From Corynebacterium sp. (GTDB lineage Bacteria > Actinomycetota > Actinomycetes > Mycobacteriales > Mycobacteriaceae), in contig JAKDIS010000003.1 in assembly GCA_030450335.1 (NCBI GenBank), positions 1 through 47,474 of the forward strand: a stretch of 47,474 bases of DNA. The letters are read 5' to 3'. The position numbers and the translations under genes are program-made. Each line of letters opens with the position of its first letter. The stretch's first letter is position 1. Below are positions 30,052-39,906 of this stretch, in pieces. The notes beneath the pieces were generated by a model. It had not been told where the DNA came from and did not search any database. It was given only the letters and a program-made list of their open reading frames with translations.

Positions 30052-31806
30052 CTACTCCACCAGCCTCCAGCCCTGCGCATCGTGCAGGTGGCTCCAGTAA
30101 CGGGCGTACGTCCCACCGAGTGCCAGCAGCTCCGCGTGGGACCCCTGCGCCTCCACCCGGCCCTGCTCGTCGAGCTGCACGATGACGTCGGCGCGGGCGA
30201 TGGTGTCCAGGCGGTGGGCGATGGCGAGCACGGTGGAGTGGGTGCGTAGTTCCTCCACCGCCGCGACGATGTTGGACTCGTTCTCCACGTCCAGGGCACT
30301 CGTCGCCTCGTCCAGCAGGACGACAGGCGCCTGCTTGAGCAGGGCACGGGCGAACGACACCCGCTGGCGTTCACCACCGGACAGTGCACGACCACCCTCG
30401 CCGACCCGGCTGTGCCACCCGTCGGCGAGCCGGGCGGCGACGGAATCCACCCCGGCCACGGATGCGGCGGCGACGACGTCGGCGTCCGAGGCGTCCTCCC
30501 GACCCACCCGCACGTTCTCCAGCAGGGTGTCGTCGAAGAGGTACACGTCCTGGAAGACCATGGACAGCTGCGACATCAGCTGTGTGGTGGTCTGCTCGGT
30601 GACAGGCGCACCGCCGACGTTGACGACGCCACTACCGGCATCGTAGAAACGGCTGATCAGGCGGGCCACCGTCGTCTTCCCTGACCCGGACGGGCCGACG
30701 AGTGCCACCATCCGCCCGGCGGGTATGTGGAGGTCCACGTCGCGCAGCACCGGGGAGTCCGGCGAGTAACCGAAGGTGACGTGCTCCAACGACACCGAAC
30801 CGGGGGCGGTCAACTCCGCCGGACGGGACGGCTCCGGCAAGGGTGTGGCCGTGAGGACCTCGTCGATCCCGTCGAGCACGGCGCGCCGGCTCTCGATGCC
30901 CATCGCGCTCTCCGTGATCGCCGACAACGTGCTGGTGAAGCGGATCGCCAGGCCGATGAAGGCCAGTGCGGGAACCGGGTCCAGCGTGCCGGCGACCGCG
31001 AGTGAACTGGTCACGCTGATCAACGCCACGACCACGCCCTGGGTCGCCGCGCCGCCGAGCACCAGGCCGACGGTCTCCAGGCCCAGCGCACGCAGCTTCG
31101 TCGACCGGGCCCGCTCCATCGACTCGGTCAGGGGAGTGAAGTCACCGCTTCTGCCGCAGGACCGCAGCGCCCCCTGGCACTGGGCGAATTCCACGATCCG
31201 GTCGGCGAGATCGTCCTGGGCCGGGGCGGTCCGCCGGGTCGCCCGCCGCATCAGGGCGGTGGAGGCCACGGTCAGCAGCGCGAACACCGGGACAGAGACG
31301 GTGAGGACCAGCCCGAGCAGCGGGTCCCAGAACCAGGAGACCACGACGATGACCCCGGCCGCTGTCGTCCGGCTGATCAACGGGACGATCATGTGCGCGA
31401 TGATCTCCCCGGTGGTCATCAACTCCGTGGACACGATGCGCGACAAACGGCCCGCCCGCGACCGGGCGAACCACCCCAGCGGCTGACGGGTCACCTGGTC
31501 GCCGACGAGCCGGTGGATGTTGCGCAGGAAGTCCAGGGCCATGGCGTACCCCCACCTGTTGGAGAGGTAGTTCGCCACGAACGTGGCCAGGGCGAGTCCG
31601 GCCAGGACCCACATCCACCCGCCGAATCCGATGCCCCACACCGGGTCCCCGGTGGCCAGGGCGGTCACTGCGGGCAGGAGGGCGCCCAGCGCCGCACCCT
31701 CGAGGAGTCCGACGAGGACGGCGATGGACACCACACGCCGCATCGCACCCGGGTCGGCGAGCATCCGGCGACAGCGGGGGATTATGTCGGTCAGGGGGAG
31801 GTTCAT
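30052..31806 (-). CDS. ABC transporter, fused permease-ATPase (second half-transporter)
   Basis: 584 residues. Six-helix exporter-fold membrane domain (about 1-320), then an ATPase domain: Walker A GPSGSGKTT, signature ALSGGERQRVSFARALL, Walker B VVLLDEATSALD and switch IAHRLDTI. It overlaps the upstream ABC gene by 4 nt (ATGA), which indicates a heterodimer. The pair resembles both multidrug exporters and the exporter-fold siderophore importers IrtAB/YbtPQ; a DtxR-like box in the operon leader favours an iron role but does not prove it. Confidence 0.88.
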   Translation of the reverse strand: MNLPLTDIIPRCRRMLADPGAMRRVVSIAVLVGLLEGAALGALLPAVTALATGDPVWGIGFGGWMWVLAGLALATFVANYLSNRWGYAMALDFLRNIHRLVGDQVTRQPLGWFARSRAGRLSRIVSTELMTTGEIIAHMIVPLISRTTAAGVIVVVSWFWDPLLGLVLTVSVPVFALLTVASTALMRRATRRTAPAQDDLADRIVEFAQCQGALRSCGRSGDFTPLTESMERARSTKLRALGLETVGLVLGGAATQGVVVALISVTSSLAVAGTLDPVPALAFIGLAIRFTSTLSAITESAMGIESRRAVLDGIDEVLTATPLPEPSRPAELTAPGSVSLEHVTFGYSPDSPVLRDVDLHIPAGRMVALVGPSGSGKTTVARLISRFYDAGSGVVNVGGAPVTEQTTTQLMSQLSMVFQDVYLFDDTLLENVRVGREDASDADVVAAASVAGVDSVAARLADGWHSRVGEGGRALSGGERQRVSFARALLKQAPVVLLDEATSALDVENESNIVAAVEELRTHSTVLAIAHRLDTIARADVIVQLDEQGRVEAQGSHAELLALGGTYARYWSHLHDAQGWRLVE

Positions 31807-33623
31807 GACTGGAGTCCTTCGGTGTTGTCCCAGAGACGCGCGTACCCCGGATGGGCGAGCATCTCTGCGTGCTTTCCGGCGGCGACGACCCTGCCGTTGT
31901 CGGTGAGGATGATCTGGTCGACCCCGGTGATGACCTCGGGGCGGTGCGCGATGAGAAGCACGGTCCTGCCCCGCACGAGGGTGCTCAGCGCCTCCTGGAT
32001 CTGGTGCTGGGACTCCGGGTCGGTCAGGGCGGTCGCCTCGTCGAGGATGAGCACGGGGGCGTCGACCAGCAGCGCCCGGGCGATGGCGATGCGCTGGGCC
32101 TGGCCGCCGGACAGGCCGGCCTGCGACCCGTAGACCGTCTCGAGCCCGTGGGGCAGCGCCTCGATCTCGTCGAGCACGTGGGCCGCCCGCGCGGCCCCGC
32201 GTACCTCGTCGTCGGTGGCGTCGGGACGTCCCAACGCGATGTTGTCCCGGATGCTGACCCCCAGCAGCTGCGGATCCTGCAGGACGAATCCGACGTGGGA
32301 GTACAGGTCCGGTACCCGGGAGACGGGGACACCACCGATTCTCACGGTGCCGGAGTCCGGGTCCGCGAAGCGGGCGAGCAGGGTGGCGATGGTGGACTTT
32401 CCGGACCCGGACGGCCCGACGAGCGCGGTGACGGTGCCCTGCGGCAGGGTGAAGCTGACGTCGTCGACGGCGGCAACGTCCGATCCCTCGTAGGAGTACG
32501 TCACCTGGTCGAAGACGACGTCGTTGCCGGCGGGGGAGGACGCGGCGTCCGCGCCTGTGTCCGTACCGTCCGGCAGGGTCGGGGTCTGCAGGAGCCGCAC
32601 GAGACGCAGCGCGGCCTGCCCGGCGAGCTGGTGCGACCACATCGAACTCATCCCGACCTCGATGGCGAACGGCACCAGCAGGGCGATCAGGGATGTCGCG
32701 GTGACGTCGGCGACGCTGACGTAGTCGTGGTGGACCAACCACGCGCCACCGCCGAGATTGACCAGCAGGACCAGCGGTACGGCGAGAGTCGACTGGCCCA
32801 GGGCCGCCATGCGGATCAACGGCTGGCACCAGGCGCGGTAGAAGGCGTAGAAGTCGTCGGCGGCCTGCTGGTAGCGGCCGTGGGCCTTGCCGACCTGACC
32901 GAACGCCTTGACCACCGTGATGCCGGTGACGAACTCCACCATCCGGGCCGAAACGTCGGCGAGCTTGCGGTCCATCTTGACCGTGTTCTCACCCATGCCC
33001 CGCATCATCACCAGGTTCGCCGTCAGGTACAGCGGAACGGTCGCGATGGACAGCAGACCGAGACGCCAGTCGATGACGAAGGCGTAGGCCATCAGCGCGA
33101 CGGGCATGACCAGCGCGTTCGTCCCTTCGACCGGTTGATGGGCGATGAGCTGGTGCACGGTGGTGATGTCGTCCTGCAGGGCCTTGCGAACCCGGCCCGA
33201 GTTCGTGGAGGTGAACCAGGACAGCGGGACACGGGCCAGGCGGGCGACGAGGTCACCGCGGATCCGGTGGCCGAGGCTGACGTCGGCCACATGGGCGAGT
33301 GTCAGGGCGATGAAGTAGACGAAGAGCCGGGCGGTGAAGGCGGTGAGCAGGATGAACAGCCACCGTCGGACGGCTGCGCCGTCGACCGCCTCGCCGTCGG
33401 CCGAGGCGCGGAGGAGGATCTCCCCGATCTGCACCAGCGCGACATAGGGGACGACGGCCAGGACCGCGGAGACCGCGGCGAGGAGGCGTCCGACCGCGAG
33501 CGGACCGGCGACCGGGGACAGCAGCTCCCGGAGCGCGGCAGCGCCGGCCTTCTGGTCGGCGCGACCGGAGGACCCCGAGTCGGTCGCCGGGTCCGTCCCC
33601 GGTTCTGCGTGTGGTGTGGTCAT
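31803..33623 (-). CDS. ABC transporter, fused permease-ATPase (first half-transporter)
   Basis: 606 residues. An N-terminal polar tail of about 35 residues is followed by the exporter-fold membrane domain (about 40-345) and an ATPase domain: Walker A GPSGSGKST, signature LSGGQAQRIAIARAL, Walker B VLILDEATALTD and switch IAHRPEV. AGGAGAG lies 4 nt before ATG 33623. It is the first gene of a three-gene operon with the second ABC half and the TetR gene. No siderophore-interaction domain is fused at the N-terminus, unlike IrtA. Substrate unresolved. Confidence 0.88.
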   Translation of the reverse strand: MTTPHAEPGTDPATDSGSSGRADQKAGAAALRELLSPVAGPLAVGRLLAAVSAVLAVVPYVALVQIGEILLRASADGEAVDGAAVRRWLFILLTAFTARLFVYFIALTLAHVADVSLGHRIRGDLVARLARVPLSWFTSTNSGRVRKALQDDITTVHQLIAHQPVEGTNALVMPVALMAYAFVIDWRLGLLSIATVPLYLTANLVMMRGMGENTVKMDRKLADVSARMVEFVTGITVVKAFGQVGKAHGRYQQAADDFYAFYRAWCQPLIRMAALGQSTLAVPLVLLVNLGGGAWLVHHDYVSVADVTATSLIALLVPFAIEVGMSSMWSHQLAGQAALRLVRLLQTPTLPDGTDTGADAASSPAGNDVVFDQVTYSYEGSDVAAVDDVSFTLPQGTVTALVGPSGSGKSTIATLLARFADPDSGTVRIGGVPVSRVPDLYSHVGFVLQDPQLLGVSIRDNIALGRPDATDDEVRGAARAAHVLDEIEALPHGLETVYGSQAGLSGGQAQRIAIARALLVDAPVLILDEATALTDPESQHQIQEALSTLVRGRTVLLIAHRPEVITGVDQIILTDNGRVVAAGKHAEMLAHPGYARLWDNTEGLQS

Positions 33624-33631
33624 GTCTCTCC

Positions 33632-33694
33632 TGAGGTTTGGCAACCGTAACCATGAATGGGCTTCATGGTAGATCCGACGGGGCCTCCGCACAA
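33632..33694 (-). promoter_or_regulatory. Promoter and operators of the ABC-ABC-TetR operon
   Basis: On the minus strand TTGTGC (33694-33689), 17 bp and TACCAT (33671-33666) make a good promoter. A 21-bp palindrome ACCATGAA-TGGGC-TTCATGGT (33650-33670) overlaps the -10 and start point and is a good repressor site. TGAGGTTTGGCAACCGTAA (33632-33650) matches 14 of 19 positions of the DtxR consensus TWAGGTWAGSCTWACCTWA. Binding is predicted, not shown. Confidence 0.5.
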
Positions 33695-33715
33695 GAGGGC
33701 CCCGGCGAAGTGGCG

Positions 33716-33721
33716 TACCCT
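33716..33721 (+). promoter_or_regulatory. -10 element of the Nudix gene
   Basis: TACCCT ends 7 nt before ATG 33729 and no ribosome binding site follows; probable leaderless start, divergent from the ABC operon. Confidence 0.45.
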
Positions 33722-33728
33722 CGTCGGC

Positions 33729-34400
33729 ATGACCCAACAGGCACTGCACGGTGACGGGTGGGCCGTCGGCACCGACGGCACCCGACGGTGGGGCACGCTC
33801 GGTGCGGCGGGCCTCTTCCTCACCACCAGGGAAAACGACACGACCCTTCTCCTCGTCCAGCACCGCGCGAGCTGGACCAACTTCGGCGGCACCTGGGGGA
33901 TCCCCGGCGGGGCGGTCGAGCCGGGGGAGTCCGCGGTCGAGGCCGCGCTGCGCGAGACGCAGGAGGAGACCGGCGTCGAACCGTCCGACGTCCACGTCTC
34001 CGACCACCTCGTCACCTCGCGCGCCGACCTCACCCACGTGCTGGTGCGGCTGCCGCTCGCCCCGGAGGACATGGTGCTTGCCGCACCGGTCACCGCGGCG
34101 GTGGAGGACGGGGCGACGCTGCTGGAGGCCGTGCGCTCCCACCGCATCACCCAGCCCGGCACCGGCTACCCGCTGACGATGACGATCTCCGGGCAGCTGT
34201 GCTGGGAGGTCCCGGACGACAGCATCGAGGAGTGGACGTACACCACGGTGCTGGCGACCTGCGACTCCGCGCTGGAGCTGTTCCCGTCGGCGGAGAGCGC
34301 CGACCTGGCGTGGTGCCCCATCGACGAGGTCGCCGAACTCCCGCTGATCCCGCCCTTCCGCGAGGCCCTGCCCGGGCTGCGGGAGATGCTGGAGGCCTAG
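33729..34400 (+). CDS. Nudix hydrolase
   Basis: 223 residues. The Nudix box is complete: GGAVEPGESAVEAALRETQE followed by ETG, giving GX5EX7REUXEEXGU. The N-terminal WGTLGAAGLFLTTREND and VQHRASWTNFGGTWGIPGG regions resemble MutT-like and ADP-ribose type enzymes, but the substrate cannot be read from the sequence. Start ATG 33729 (MTQQALHG) is chosen because the -10 lies inside the longer ORF from 33657. It is divergent from the ABC operon and 30 bp before the MFS gene. Confidence 0.85.
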   Translation: MTQQALHGDGWAVGTDGTRRWGTLGAAGLFLTTRENDTTLLLVQHRASWTNFGGTWGIPGGAVEPGESAVEAALRETQEETGVEPSDVHVSDHLVTSRADLTHVLVRLPLAPEDMVLAAPVTAAVEDGATLLEAVRSHRITQPGTGYPLTMTISGQLCWEVPDDSIEEWTYTTVLATCDSALELFPSAESADLAWCPIDEVAELPLIPPFREALPGLREMLEA

Positions 34401-34430
34401 GACCGCCTCTTCGTGGCAGACTGGTCCGTC

Positions 34431-35870
34431 GTGACCGAAAAGAACGCCTCGACGTACCCCACGATGCCGTTGCCGGCGAAGGACGCGTGGCCCGCGCTCT
34501 TCGCGTTGTGCACCGGTTTCTTCATGATCCTGCTCGACCAGACGATCGTCGCGGTGGCGACGCCGGAGTTCCAGCGTCAGCTCGGCGCCGACTACAACCA
34601 GGTCATCTGGGTGACCTCGGCCTACCTGCTGACCTTCGCCGTCCCGCTGCTCGTCACCGGACGTCTCGGCGACCGCTTCGGCCCCCGCAACGTGTACGTG
34701 GTCGGCATGACGGTGTTCACGCTGTCCTCGCTGTGGTGCGGGCTGGCGGGCAGCGTGGAGGAGCTGATCGCCGCGCGCGCCGTCCAGGGCCTGGGGGCGG
34801 CGCTGCTGACCCCGCAGACCATGGCGGTGATCAACCGCATCTTCCCGCGGGACAAGCGTGGCTCCGCACTGGGGGTGTGGGGCGCGACCGCCGGTCTGTC
34901 CACCCTGTGCGGACCGATCCTCGGCGGACTGATCACCGGCACCGTGGGCTGGGAGTGGGTCTTCTTCATCAACGTGCCCATCGGGGTGCTGTCGATCATC
35001 GCGGTCATGATGTGGGTGCCGCGGTTCCCGCCGGCGGCGCGGCGCATCGACCCGTGGTCCATCGTGCTGTCCGTTCTGGCCGTCTTCCTGCTGGTGTTCG
35101 GGCTGCAGGAGGGCGAGACGATGGACTGGGCCTGGTGGATCTGGGTGATGATCGTGGTGTCCCTCGTCCTGTTCGTCCTGTTCGTGCGCCAGCAGGTCGT
35201 CGCCGAGAAGCGGGGACGCGACCCGCTGATGCCGCTGAGCCTGTTCAAGGTGCGAAACTTCTCCCTGGGCAACATCGGCATCGTGGCCATGGGCTTCACC
35301 GTGGCCAGCGTGCCGCTGCCGTTCACGCTCTACTACCAGCAGGTGCACGGACTGACGCCGCTGGAGGCCGGCATGATGCTGGTCCCGCAGGCGGCGACGT
35401 CCCTGGTGCTGTCGCCCGTCGTCGGACGCATGACCGACCGCTACAGCCCGCGCGGGCTGGGTGCGTCCGGCTTCGCGGTGATGGGGCTGTCGATCGTGGG
35501 CATGACCGTGGTGATGTCCACCGACGTGAGCCACTACTGGACGGTGATCCCGTTGATCGGTCTGGGTGTGGGCAACTCGCTGGTGTGGGCGCCGAACTCC
35601 GCTTCGACGATGCGCGACCTGGAGCTCAGCCAGATGGGTGCCGGATCCGGCGTGTACAACCAGACCCGCCAGCTCGGCTCGGTGCTCGGCGTGGCGGCGG
35701 TAGGGGCCATGATGCAGTGGCGGCTCACCGTCGACGACCCCGGCGTGGCCTTCGGTCTGGCCGTGCTCCTGCCCGCCGCGACCATGCTCGTGGGGGTGGC
35801 GTCGTCCCTGTTGTCCAGGAACAACCTGCACCGGAGCTCGACAGTCGCAGCCGGGCCGTCGGCTGACTAG
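34431..35870 (+). CDS. MFS transporter, DHA2 (EmrB/QacA) family
   Basis: 479 residues with about 14 membrane segments. DHA2 motifs include [15 protein letters not shown] in the first helix, [16 protein letters not shown] (motif A), [15 protein letters not shown] (motif B) and [16 protein letters not shown] (motif C). It is probably a proton-driven drug or metabolite exporter. GTG 34431 is preferred over GTG 34413 because CAGACT (34417-34422) is 8 nt upstream, although neither start has a ribosome binding site. Its TAG stop at 35868 begins the -10 of pfkA. Confidence 0.88.
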   Translation: MTEKNASTYPTMPLPAKDAWPALFALCTGFFMILLDQTIVAVATPEFQRQLGADYNQVIWVTSAYLLTFAVPLLVTGRLGDRFGPRNVYVVGMTVFTLSSLWCGLAGSVEELIAARAVQGLGAALLTPQTMAVINRIFPRDKRGSALGVWGATAGLSTLCGPILGGLITGTVGWEWVFFINVPIGVLSIIAVMMWVPRFPPAARRIDPWSIVLSVLAVFLLVFGLQEGETMDWAWWIWVMIVVSLVLFVLFVRQQVVAEKRGRDPLMPLSLFKVRNFSLGNIGIVAMGFTVASVPLPFTLYYQQVHGLTPLEAGMMLVPQAATSLVLSPVVGRMTDRYSPRGLGASGFAVMGLSIVGMTVVMSTDVSHYWTVIPLIGLGVGNSLVWAPNSASTMRDLELSQMGAGSGVYNQTRQLGSVLGVAAVGAMMQWRLTVDDPGVAFGLAVLLPAATMLVGVASSLLSRNNLHRSSTVAAGPSAD

Positions 35871-35873
35871 GAT
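35868..35873 (+). promoter_or_regulatory. -10 element of pfkA in the MFS stop codon
   Basis: TAGGAT starts with the MFS stop codon and ends 7 nt before ATG 35881; no Shine-Dalgarno is present, so pfkA is probably leaderless. Confidence 0.5.
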
Positions 35874-35880
35874 CAGTGGC

Positions 35881-36909
35881 ATGCGCATCGCAACCTTGAC
35901 CAGTGGAGGGGACTGCCCCGGACTCAACGCCGTCATCCGTGGCGTGGTCCGAACGGCGGCAGGCCGTGGAGCAACCGTCGTGGGATACCAGGACGGTTGG
36001 CAGGGGCTGGTCGAGGACCGCCGCATCCAGCTCTACGACGATGAGGACATCGACCGGATCCTCACCCGTGGTGGCACGATCCTGGGCACCGGCCGGCTCA
36101 AGACCGCCGACTTCAAGGCGTCGATCGACAAGATCCGCGAGAACCTCGACGACGCGGGCATCGACGTGCTCATCGCCATCGGTGGCGAGGGCACGCTCAA
36201 GGGTGCGCAGTGGCTGCACCAGCAGGGCCTACCGGTGATCGGTGTGCCCAAGACCATCGACAACGACGTCAACGCCACCGACTACACCTTCGGTTTCGAC
36301 ACGGCGGTGGCCGTGGCAACCGACGCCATCGACCGGCTCCACACCACCGCCGAGTCGCACAACCGTGTGATGATCGTGCAGGTCATGGGCCGGCACGTGG
36401 GCTGGATCGCCCTGCACGCCGGCATGGCCGGTGGTGCCCACGACATCCTGATCCCGGAGGTGCCCTTCGACATCGACGAGGTGTGCAAGCGCATGTCGCG
36501 TCGCTTCGAGCTGGGTGAGAAGTACGGCATCATCGTGGTGGCCGAGGGGGCGGTGCCCAAGGAGGGCACGTTCGACATCGGTGACCGGGCGGTGGACCAG
36601 TTCGGTCACCAGAAGTTCGACGACATCGGTGCGAAGATCGCCCACGAGATCGAGAACCGTCTGGACACCGACGTGCGTTCCACGGTGCTGGGTCACATCC
36701 AGCGTGGTGGTACCCCCACGGCGTTCGACCGGGTGCTGGCGACCCGGTACGCGGTGCATGCCACGAAGGCGGCGTTGCGTGGGGAGACCGGCAAGGTCGT
36801 CGCGTTGCACGGTGAGCGTATCGAGCTGGTGTCCTTCGACGAGGCGGTCGGCAACCTGAAGGTGGTGCCGCAGCAGCGTATCGACTCCGTCGGCGCGCTG
36901 ATCGGGTAG
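35881..36909 (+). CDS. pfkA: 6-phosphofructokinase
   Basis: Glycolytic phosphorylation of fructose 6-phosphate; 342 residues. GGDCPGLNA (residues 9-17) binds the nucleotide, GGEGT (101-105) decides donor type, and PKTIDNDV (123-130) has catalytic D127. The GGEG form with a glycine at the fourth position fits ATP-using actinobacterial enzymes rather than PPi enzymes, which have GGDD (family knowledge). [13 protein letters not shown] and [14 protein letters not shown] are also conserved. It keeps its place near gatA and gatB, though accessory genes now separate them. Confidence 0.96.
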   Translation: MRIATLTSGGDCPGLNAVIRGVVRTAAGRGATVVGYQDGWQGLVEDRRIQLYDDEDIDRILTRGGTILGTGRLKTADFKASIDKIRENLDDAGIDVLIAIGGEGTLKGAQWLHQQGLPVIGVPKTIDNDVNATDYTFGFDTAVAVATDAIDRLHTTAESHNRVMIVQVMGRHVGWIALHAGMAGGAHDILIPEVPFDIDEVCKRMSRRFELGEKYGIIVVAEGAVPKEGTFDIGDRAVDQFGHQKFDDIGAKIAHEIENRLDTDVRSTVLGHIQRGGTPTAFDRVLATRYAVHATKAALRGETGKVVALHGERIELVSFDEAVGNLKVVPQQRIDSVGALIG

Positions 36910-36994
36910 CCACCCGGCCCGTCCTGCATGTATGTTTCCGCGGTGAACGACGTGCATCCGGCCCCTGCCGGACAGGGGAGGGGGTACCCGCTTG

Positions 36995-37000
36995 TAGGGT
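36995..37000 (+). promoter_or_regulatory. -10 element of the BASS transporter gene
   Basis: TAGGGT within AGGGT-G-ACCCT (36996-37006) is a candidate -10; a leader of about 110 nt would follow. Upstream, CCCCTG (36962) pairs with CAGGGG (36973) as a weak pfkA terminator. Confidence 0.35.
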
Positions 37001-37117
37001 GACCCTCACCGCATCAGGCATCCCGCGTTCATCCCCGTCCTCGCGCGGCCGACCACCCCCGGCCCACGGAGATGACGCGCACTCACGGCTCCTTTCCGAA
37101 AGTGACCTGACCTCCCC

Positions 37118-38167
37118 GTGTCTTCTGTGTCTTCCGGGTCCTCCGCACCCTCCACGTCAACATCCGCGTCCTCCTCCGCCACCCAGGACCGTAGCGCCTA
37201 CATCGCCTCGCTGGGCTTCCCCGTCCTGGTGATCATCGGCGGAGTCATCGGTTTCCTCGGCGGCGACGACCTGTCTGCCGCGACGTCCGGGTGGACCAAC
37301 TGGCTGCTCGGGCTGATCATGTTCGGCATGGGGCTGACCCTGAAGCCCGGCGACTTCGTCCTCGTGGTCAAGCGGCCCCTGCCCGTGGTCGTGGGGGTCG
37401 TCGCACAGTTCGTGATCATGCCCCTGGCCGCCCTGCTGGTGGTGTGGGTCCTCGGGCTGCCGTCCGCCATCGCCGCCGGCGTGGTCCTCGTGGGCTGCGC
37501 CCCGGGCGGCACGGCGTCCAACGTGGTGTCCTACCTCGCCCGCGGTGACCTGGCCCTGTCCGTGGCGATGACGTCGGTCTCGACCCTGCTCGCCCCGCTG
37601 CTGACGCCGCTGCTCACCCTGTGGCTGGCCGGGCAGTACATGCCCTTGGACGCCGGCTCCATGGCGGTGTCGATCGTGCAGGTCGTGCTCGTGCCGGTCA
37701 TCGCCGGGCTCCTGTTCCGTTTCCTGCTGCCCCGGCTGATCGAGAAGATCCTGCCGGCACTGCCGTGGATCTCGGTCGTCGCCATCGCCGCCGTGGTGGC
37801 GATCGTCGTCTCCGGAAACCGCGACAACCTCCTGGAGGCAGGTCTCCTGGTGCTGGTGGCCGTCGTGCTGCACAACACCCTCGGCCTGGCGCTGGGCTAC
37901 GGTGCGGGCAAGGTCACCGGCCGGCCCGTCCCGGTGCGTCGCACCATGGCCATCGAGGTCGGGATGCAGAACTCCGGGCTGGCAGCCGGGCTCGCCGCAC
38001 AGCACATGGAGCCGATGTCCGCGCTGCCCGGTGCCATCTTCTCCGTGTGGCACAACCTGTCCGGTGCGGTCTTCGCGGCCCTGTGCCGTGCGTCGGACCG
38101 TCGTGCGGCACAACGAACCGACCACAGAGCGGACCACGCCAGCGACGCCGCGGACGCCATCCACTAG
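37118..38167 (+). CDS. Bile acid:sodium symporter (BASS) family transporter
   Basis: 349 residues. A serine-rich N-terminal tail of about 25 residues precedes about ten membrane segments. Conserved BASS motifs are WLLGLIMFGMGLTLKPGDF, VGCAPGGTASNVVSYLARGD (sodium-site region) and IEVGMQNSGLAAGLA. Substrates in the family include bile acids, pantoate and keto acids; the actual one is not visible here. A histidine-rich polar tail ends the protein. GTG 37118 has only a weak ribosome binding site. It is inserted between pfkA and gatB, and its TAG stop at 38165 begins the -10 of gatB. Confidence 0.85.
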   Translation: MSSVSSGSSAPSTSTSASSSATQDRSAYIASLGFPVLVIIGGVIGFLGGDDLSAATSGWTNWLLGLIMFGMGLTLKPGDFVLVVKRPLPVVVGVVAQFVIMPLAALLVVWVLGLPSAIAAGVVLVGCAPGGTASNVVSYLARGDLALSVAMTSVSTLLAPLLTPLLTLWLAGQYMPLDAGSMAVSIVQVVLVPVIAGLLFRFLLPRLIEKILPALPWISVVAIAAVVAIVVSGNRDNLLEAGLLVLVAVVLHNTLGLALGYGAGKVTGRPVPVRRTMAIEVGMQNSGLAAGLAAQHMEPMSALPGAIFSVWHNLSGAVFAALCRASDRRAAQRTDHRADHASDAADAIH

Positions 38168-38170
38168 ACT
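38165..38170 (+). promoter_or_regulatory. -10 element of gatB in an upstream stop codon
   Basis: TAGACT starts with the transporter stop codon and ends 8 nt before ATG 38179; no ribosome binding site lies between. Confidence 0.5.
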
Positions 38171-38178
38171 GAATCACC

Positions 38179-39696
38179 ATGACAGCCGTGGTGAACGATT
38201 ACTCCGATGACGTGATGGACTTCGACGAGGTGCTCGAGCGCTTCGACCCCGTGATGGGGATGGAGGTCCACGTTGAACTCGCGACGCGGACGAAGATGTT
38301 CTCCGCGTCCTCGGCGGAGTTCGGTGACGCACCGAACACCAACGTCGACCCCTGCAGCCTCGGCCTCCCCGGAGCGCTGCCCGTGGTCAACCGCCAGGGC
38401 GTCGAGTGGGCCATCAAGATCGGCCTCGCCCTGAACTGCGACATCGCGCCCTACTCGCGCTTCGCCCGGAAGAACTACTTCTACCCGGACCAGCCGAAGA
38501 ACTACCAGATCTCCCAGTACGACGAGCCCATCGCCCACGACGGCTACCTCGACATCGTGCTGGACGACGGCACCCCGTGGCGCATCGAGATCGAGCGCGC
38601 GCACATGGAGGAGGACACCGGCAAGCTCACCCACCTGGGTGGTGCCACCGGACGCATCCACGGCGCGACGGCGTCGCTGGTGGACTGCAACCGTGCCGGT
38701 ATCCCGCTGATCGAGATCGTCACCAAGCCCATCGAGGGCGTGGGGGAGCGCGCCCCGGAGATCGCGCGCGCCTACGTCACCGCCCTGCGTGACCTGGTCA
38801 AGGCACTCGAGGTCTCCGACGCACGTATGGACCAGGGGTCGATGCGCGTGGACTCCAACCTGTCCCTGCGTCCGGTGGGGACCACGGAGTTCGGTACCCG
38901 TACCGAGACCAAGAACATCAACTCGCTGAAGTCGGTCGAGCAGGCCGTGCGTTTCGAGATGCAGCGCCAGGCGGCCTGCATCGTCAACGACGTGGAGATC
39001 ATCCAGGAGACCCGCCACTACCAGGAGGCCGACGGCACGACCTCCCGCGGGCGCGTCAAGGAGACCATGGCGGACTACCGCTACTTCAACGACCCCGACC
39101 TGCCCCCGGTGCTCGCACCGTCCGAGTGGGTCGAGTCGATCCGCGAGACGCTGCCGGAGATGCCCTGGATCCGCCGCGCCCGCATCCAGGAGGAGTGGGA
39201 CCTCAAGGACGAGGAGATGCGCGACCTGGTCAACGCCGGTGCCCTCGACCTGATCATCGCCACCGTCGAGGCCGGGGCCACCCCGTCCGAGGCGCGCAGC
39301 TGGTGGGTCGCCTACCTGTCCCAGAAGGCCAAGGAGGCCGGCGTCGAGCTCGAGGGCCTGGAGATCACCCCGGTCCAGGTCGCCCGCGTCGCTGCACTGG
39401 TCAAGGAGGGCAAGCTGACCAACAAGCTCGCCCGCAAGGCCGTCGACGGCGTGCTCGCCGGCGAGGGTGACGTCGACGAGGTCGTCGCCGCCCGCGGCCT
39501 GGAGGTCGTCCGTGACGACGGTGCGATCGAGAAGGCCGTGGACGACGCCCTCGCCGCCAACCCCGACATCGTCGAGAAGTACAAGGCGGGCAACAAGAAG
39601 GTCACCGGTGCCATCGTCGGTGAGGTCATGAAGGCCACCCGCGGCAAGGCCGACCCCGCTCAGGTGAACAAGCTCATCGCCACGAAGCTGGGCTGA
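38179..39696 (+). CDS. gatB: Asp-tRNA(Asn)/Glu-tRNA(Gln) amidotransferase subunit B
   Basis: 505 residues. GatB activates the misacylated tRNA by phosphorylation and accepts ammonia from GatA. The GatB signature begins [18 protein letters not shown], with [30 protein letters not shown] and a C-terminal YqeY-like tail domain (about 350-505, ending [10 protein letters not shown]). It is probably leaderless from ATG 38179, and so is expressed separately from gatCA despite needing equal amounts of product. Confidence 0.96.
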   Translation: MTAVVNDYSDDVMDFDEVLERFDPVMGMEVHVELATRTKMFSASSAEFGDAPNTNVDPCSLGLPGALPVVNRQGVEWAIKIGLALNCDIAPYSRFARKNYFYPDQPKNYQISQYDEPIAHDGYLDIVLDDGTPWRIEIERAHMEEDTGKLTHLGGATGRIHGATASLVDCNRAGIPLIEIVTKPIEGVGERAPEIARAYVTALRDLVKALEVSDARMDQGSMRVDSNLSLRPVGTTEFGTRTETKNINSLKSVEQAVRFEMQRQAACIVNDVEIIQETRHYQEADGTTSRGRVKETMADYRYFNDPDLPPVLAPSEWVESIRETLPEMPWIRRARIQEEWDLKDEEMRDLVNAGALDLIIATVEAGATPSEARSWWVAYLSQKAKEAGVELEGLEITPVQVARVAALVKEGKLTNKLARKAVDGVLAGEGDVDEVVAARGLEVVRDDGAIEKAVDDALAANPDIVEKYKAGNKKVTGAIVGEVMKATRGKADPAQVNKLIATKLG

Positions 39697-39720
39697 GACC
39701 GGTCCACGTCGTAGAAACAC

Positions 39721-39750
39721 CGACCCCCGGGGTGCCCACCCCGGGGGTCG
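39721..39750 (+). terminator. Hairpin terminator after gatB
   Basis: A perfect 14-bp stem (39721-39734 and 39737-39750, CGACCCCCGGGGTG and its complement) with a 2-nt CC loop lies 24 bp after the gatB stop. There is no T-run, as is common for GC-rich actinobacterial terminators. Confidence 0.75.
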
Positions 39751-39761
39751 ATGCGTGGGGT

Positions 39762-39816
39762 GGGGACCCTACACGGGGGAGGTTTCGTTATCCGCAGAAA
39801 CGTTAAATAGGTCCCC
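39762..39816 (+). other. Nested inverted repeats between gatB and pntA
   Basis: Outer arms GGGGACC (39762-39768) and GGTCCCC (39810-39816) enclose inner arms GTTTC (39782-39786) and GAAAC (39797-39801). The surrounding intergenic region 39751-40064 is unusually AT-rich for this genome. It could be a regulator site or a structured RNA; no known family was recognised. Confidence 0.35.
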
Positions 39817-39906
39817 TCGGACGGTGTCGGGGGCACCGCATCCGGGAAAACGGGGGTGGTTGGCTGCCCTGCGCGGGAAGATCCGGACAATATCACGGAA
39901 CCTCTG

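Noticed and set aside
30052..32829. A single 925-residue minus-strand ORF
   Set aside because: Only its last 584 residues are the second ABC half-transporter. The N-terminal 340 residues are an out-of-frame shadow of the first ABC gene.
31803..36026. A 1407-residue minus-strand ORF
   Set aside because: The part before the methionine at 33623 is antisense to the Nudix and MFS genes, with low-complexity His/Arg/Gln composition and no domain.
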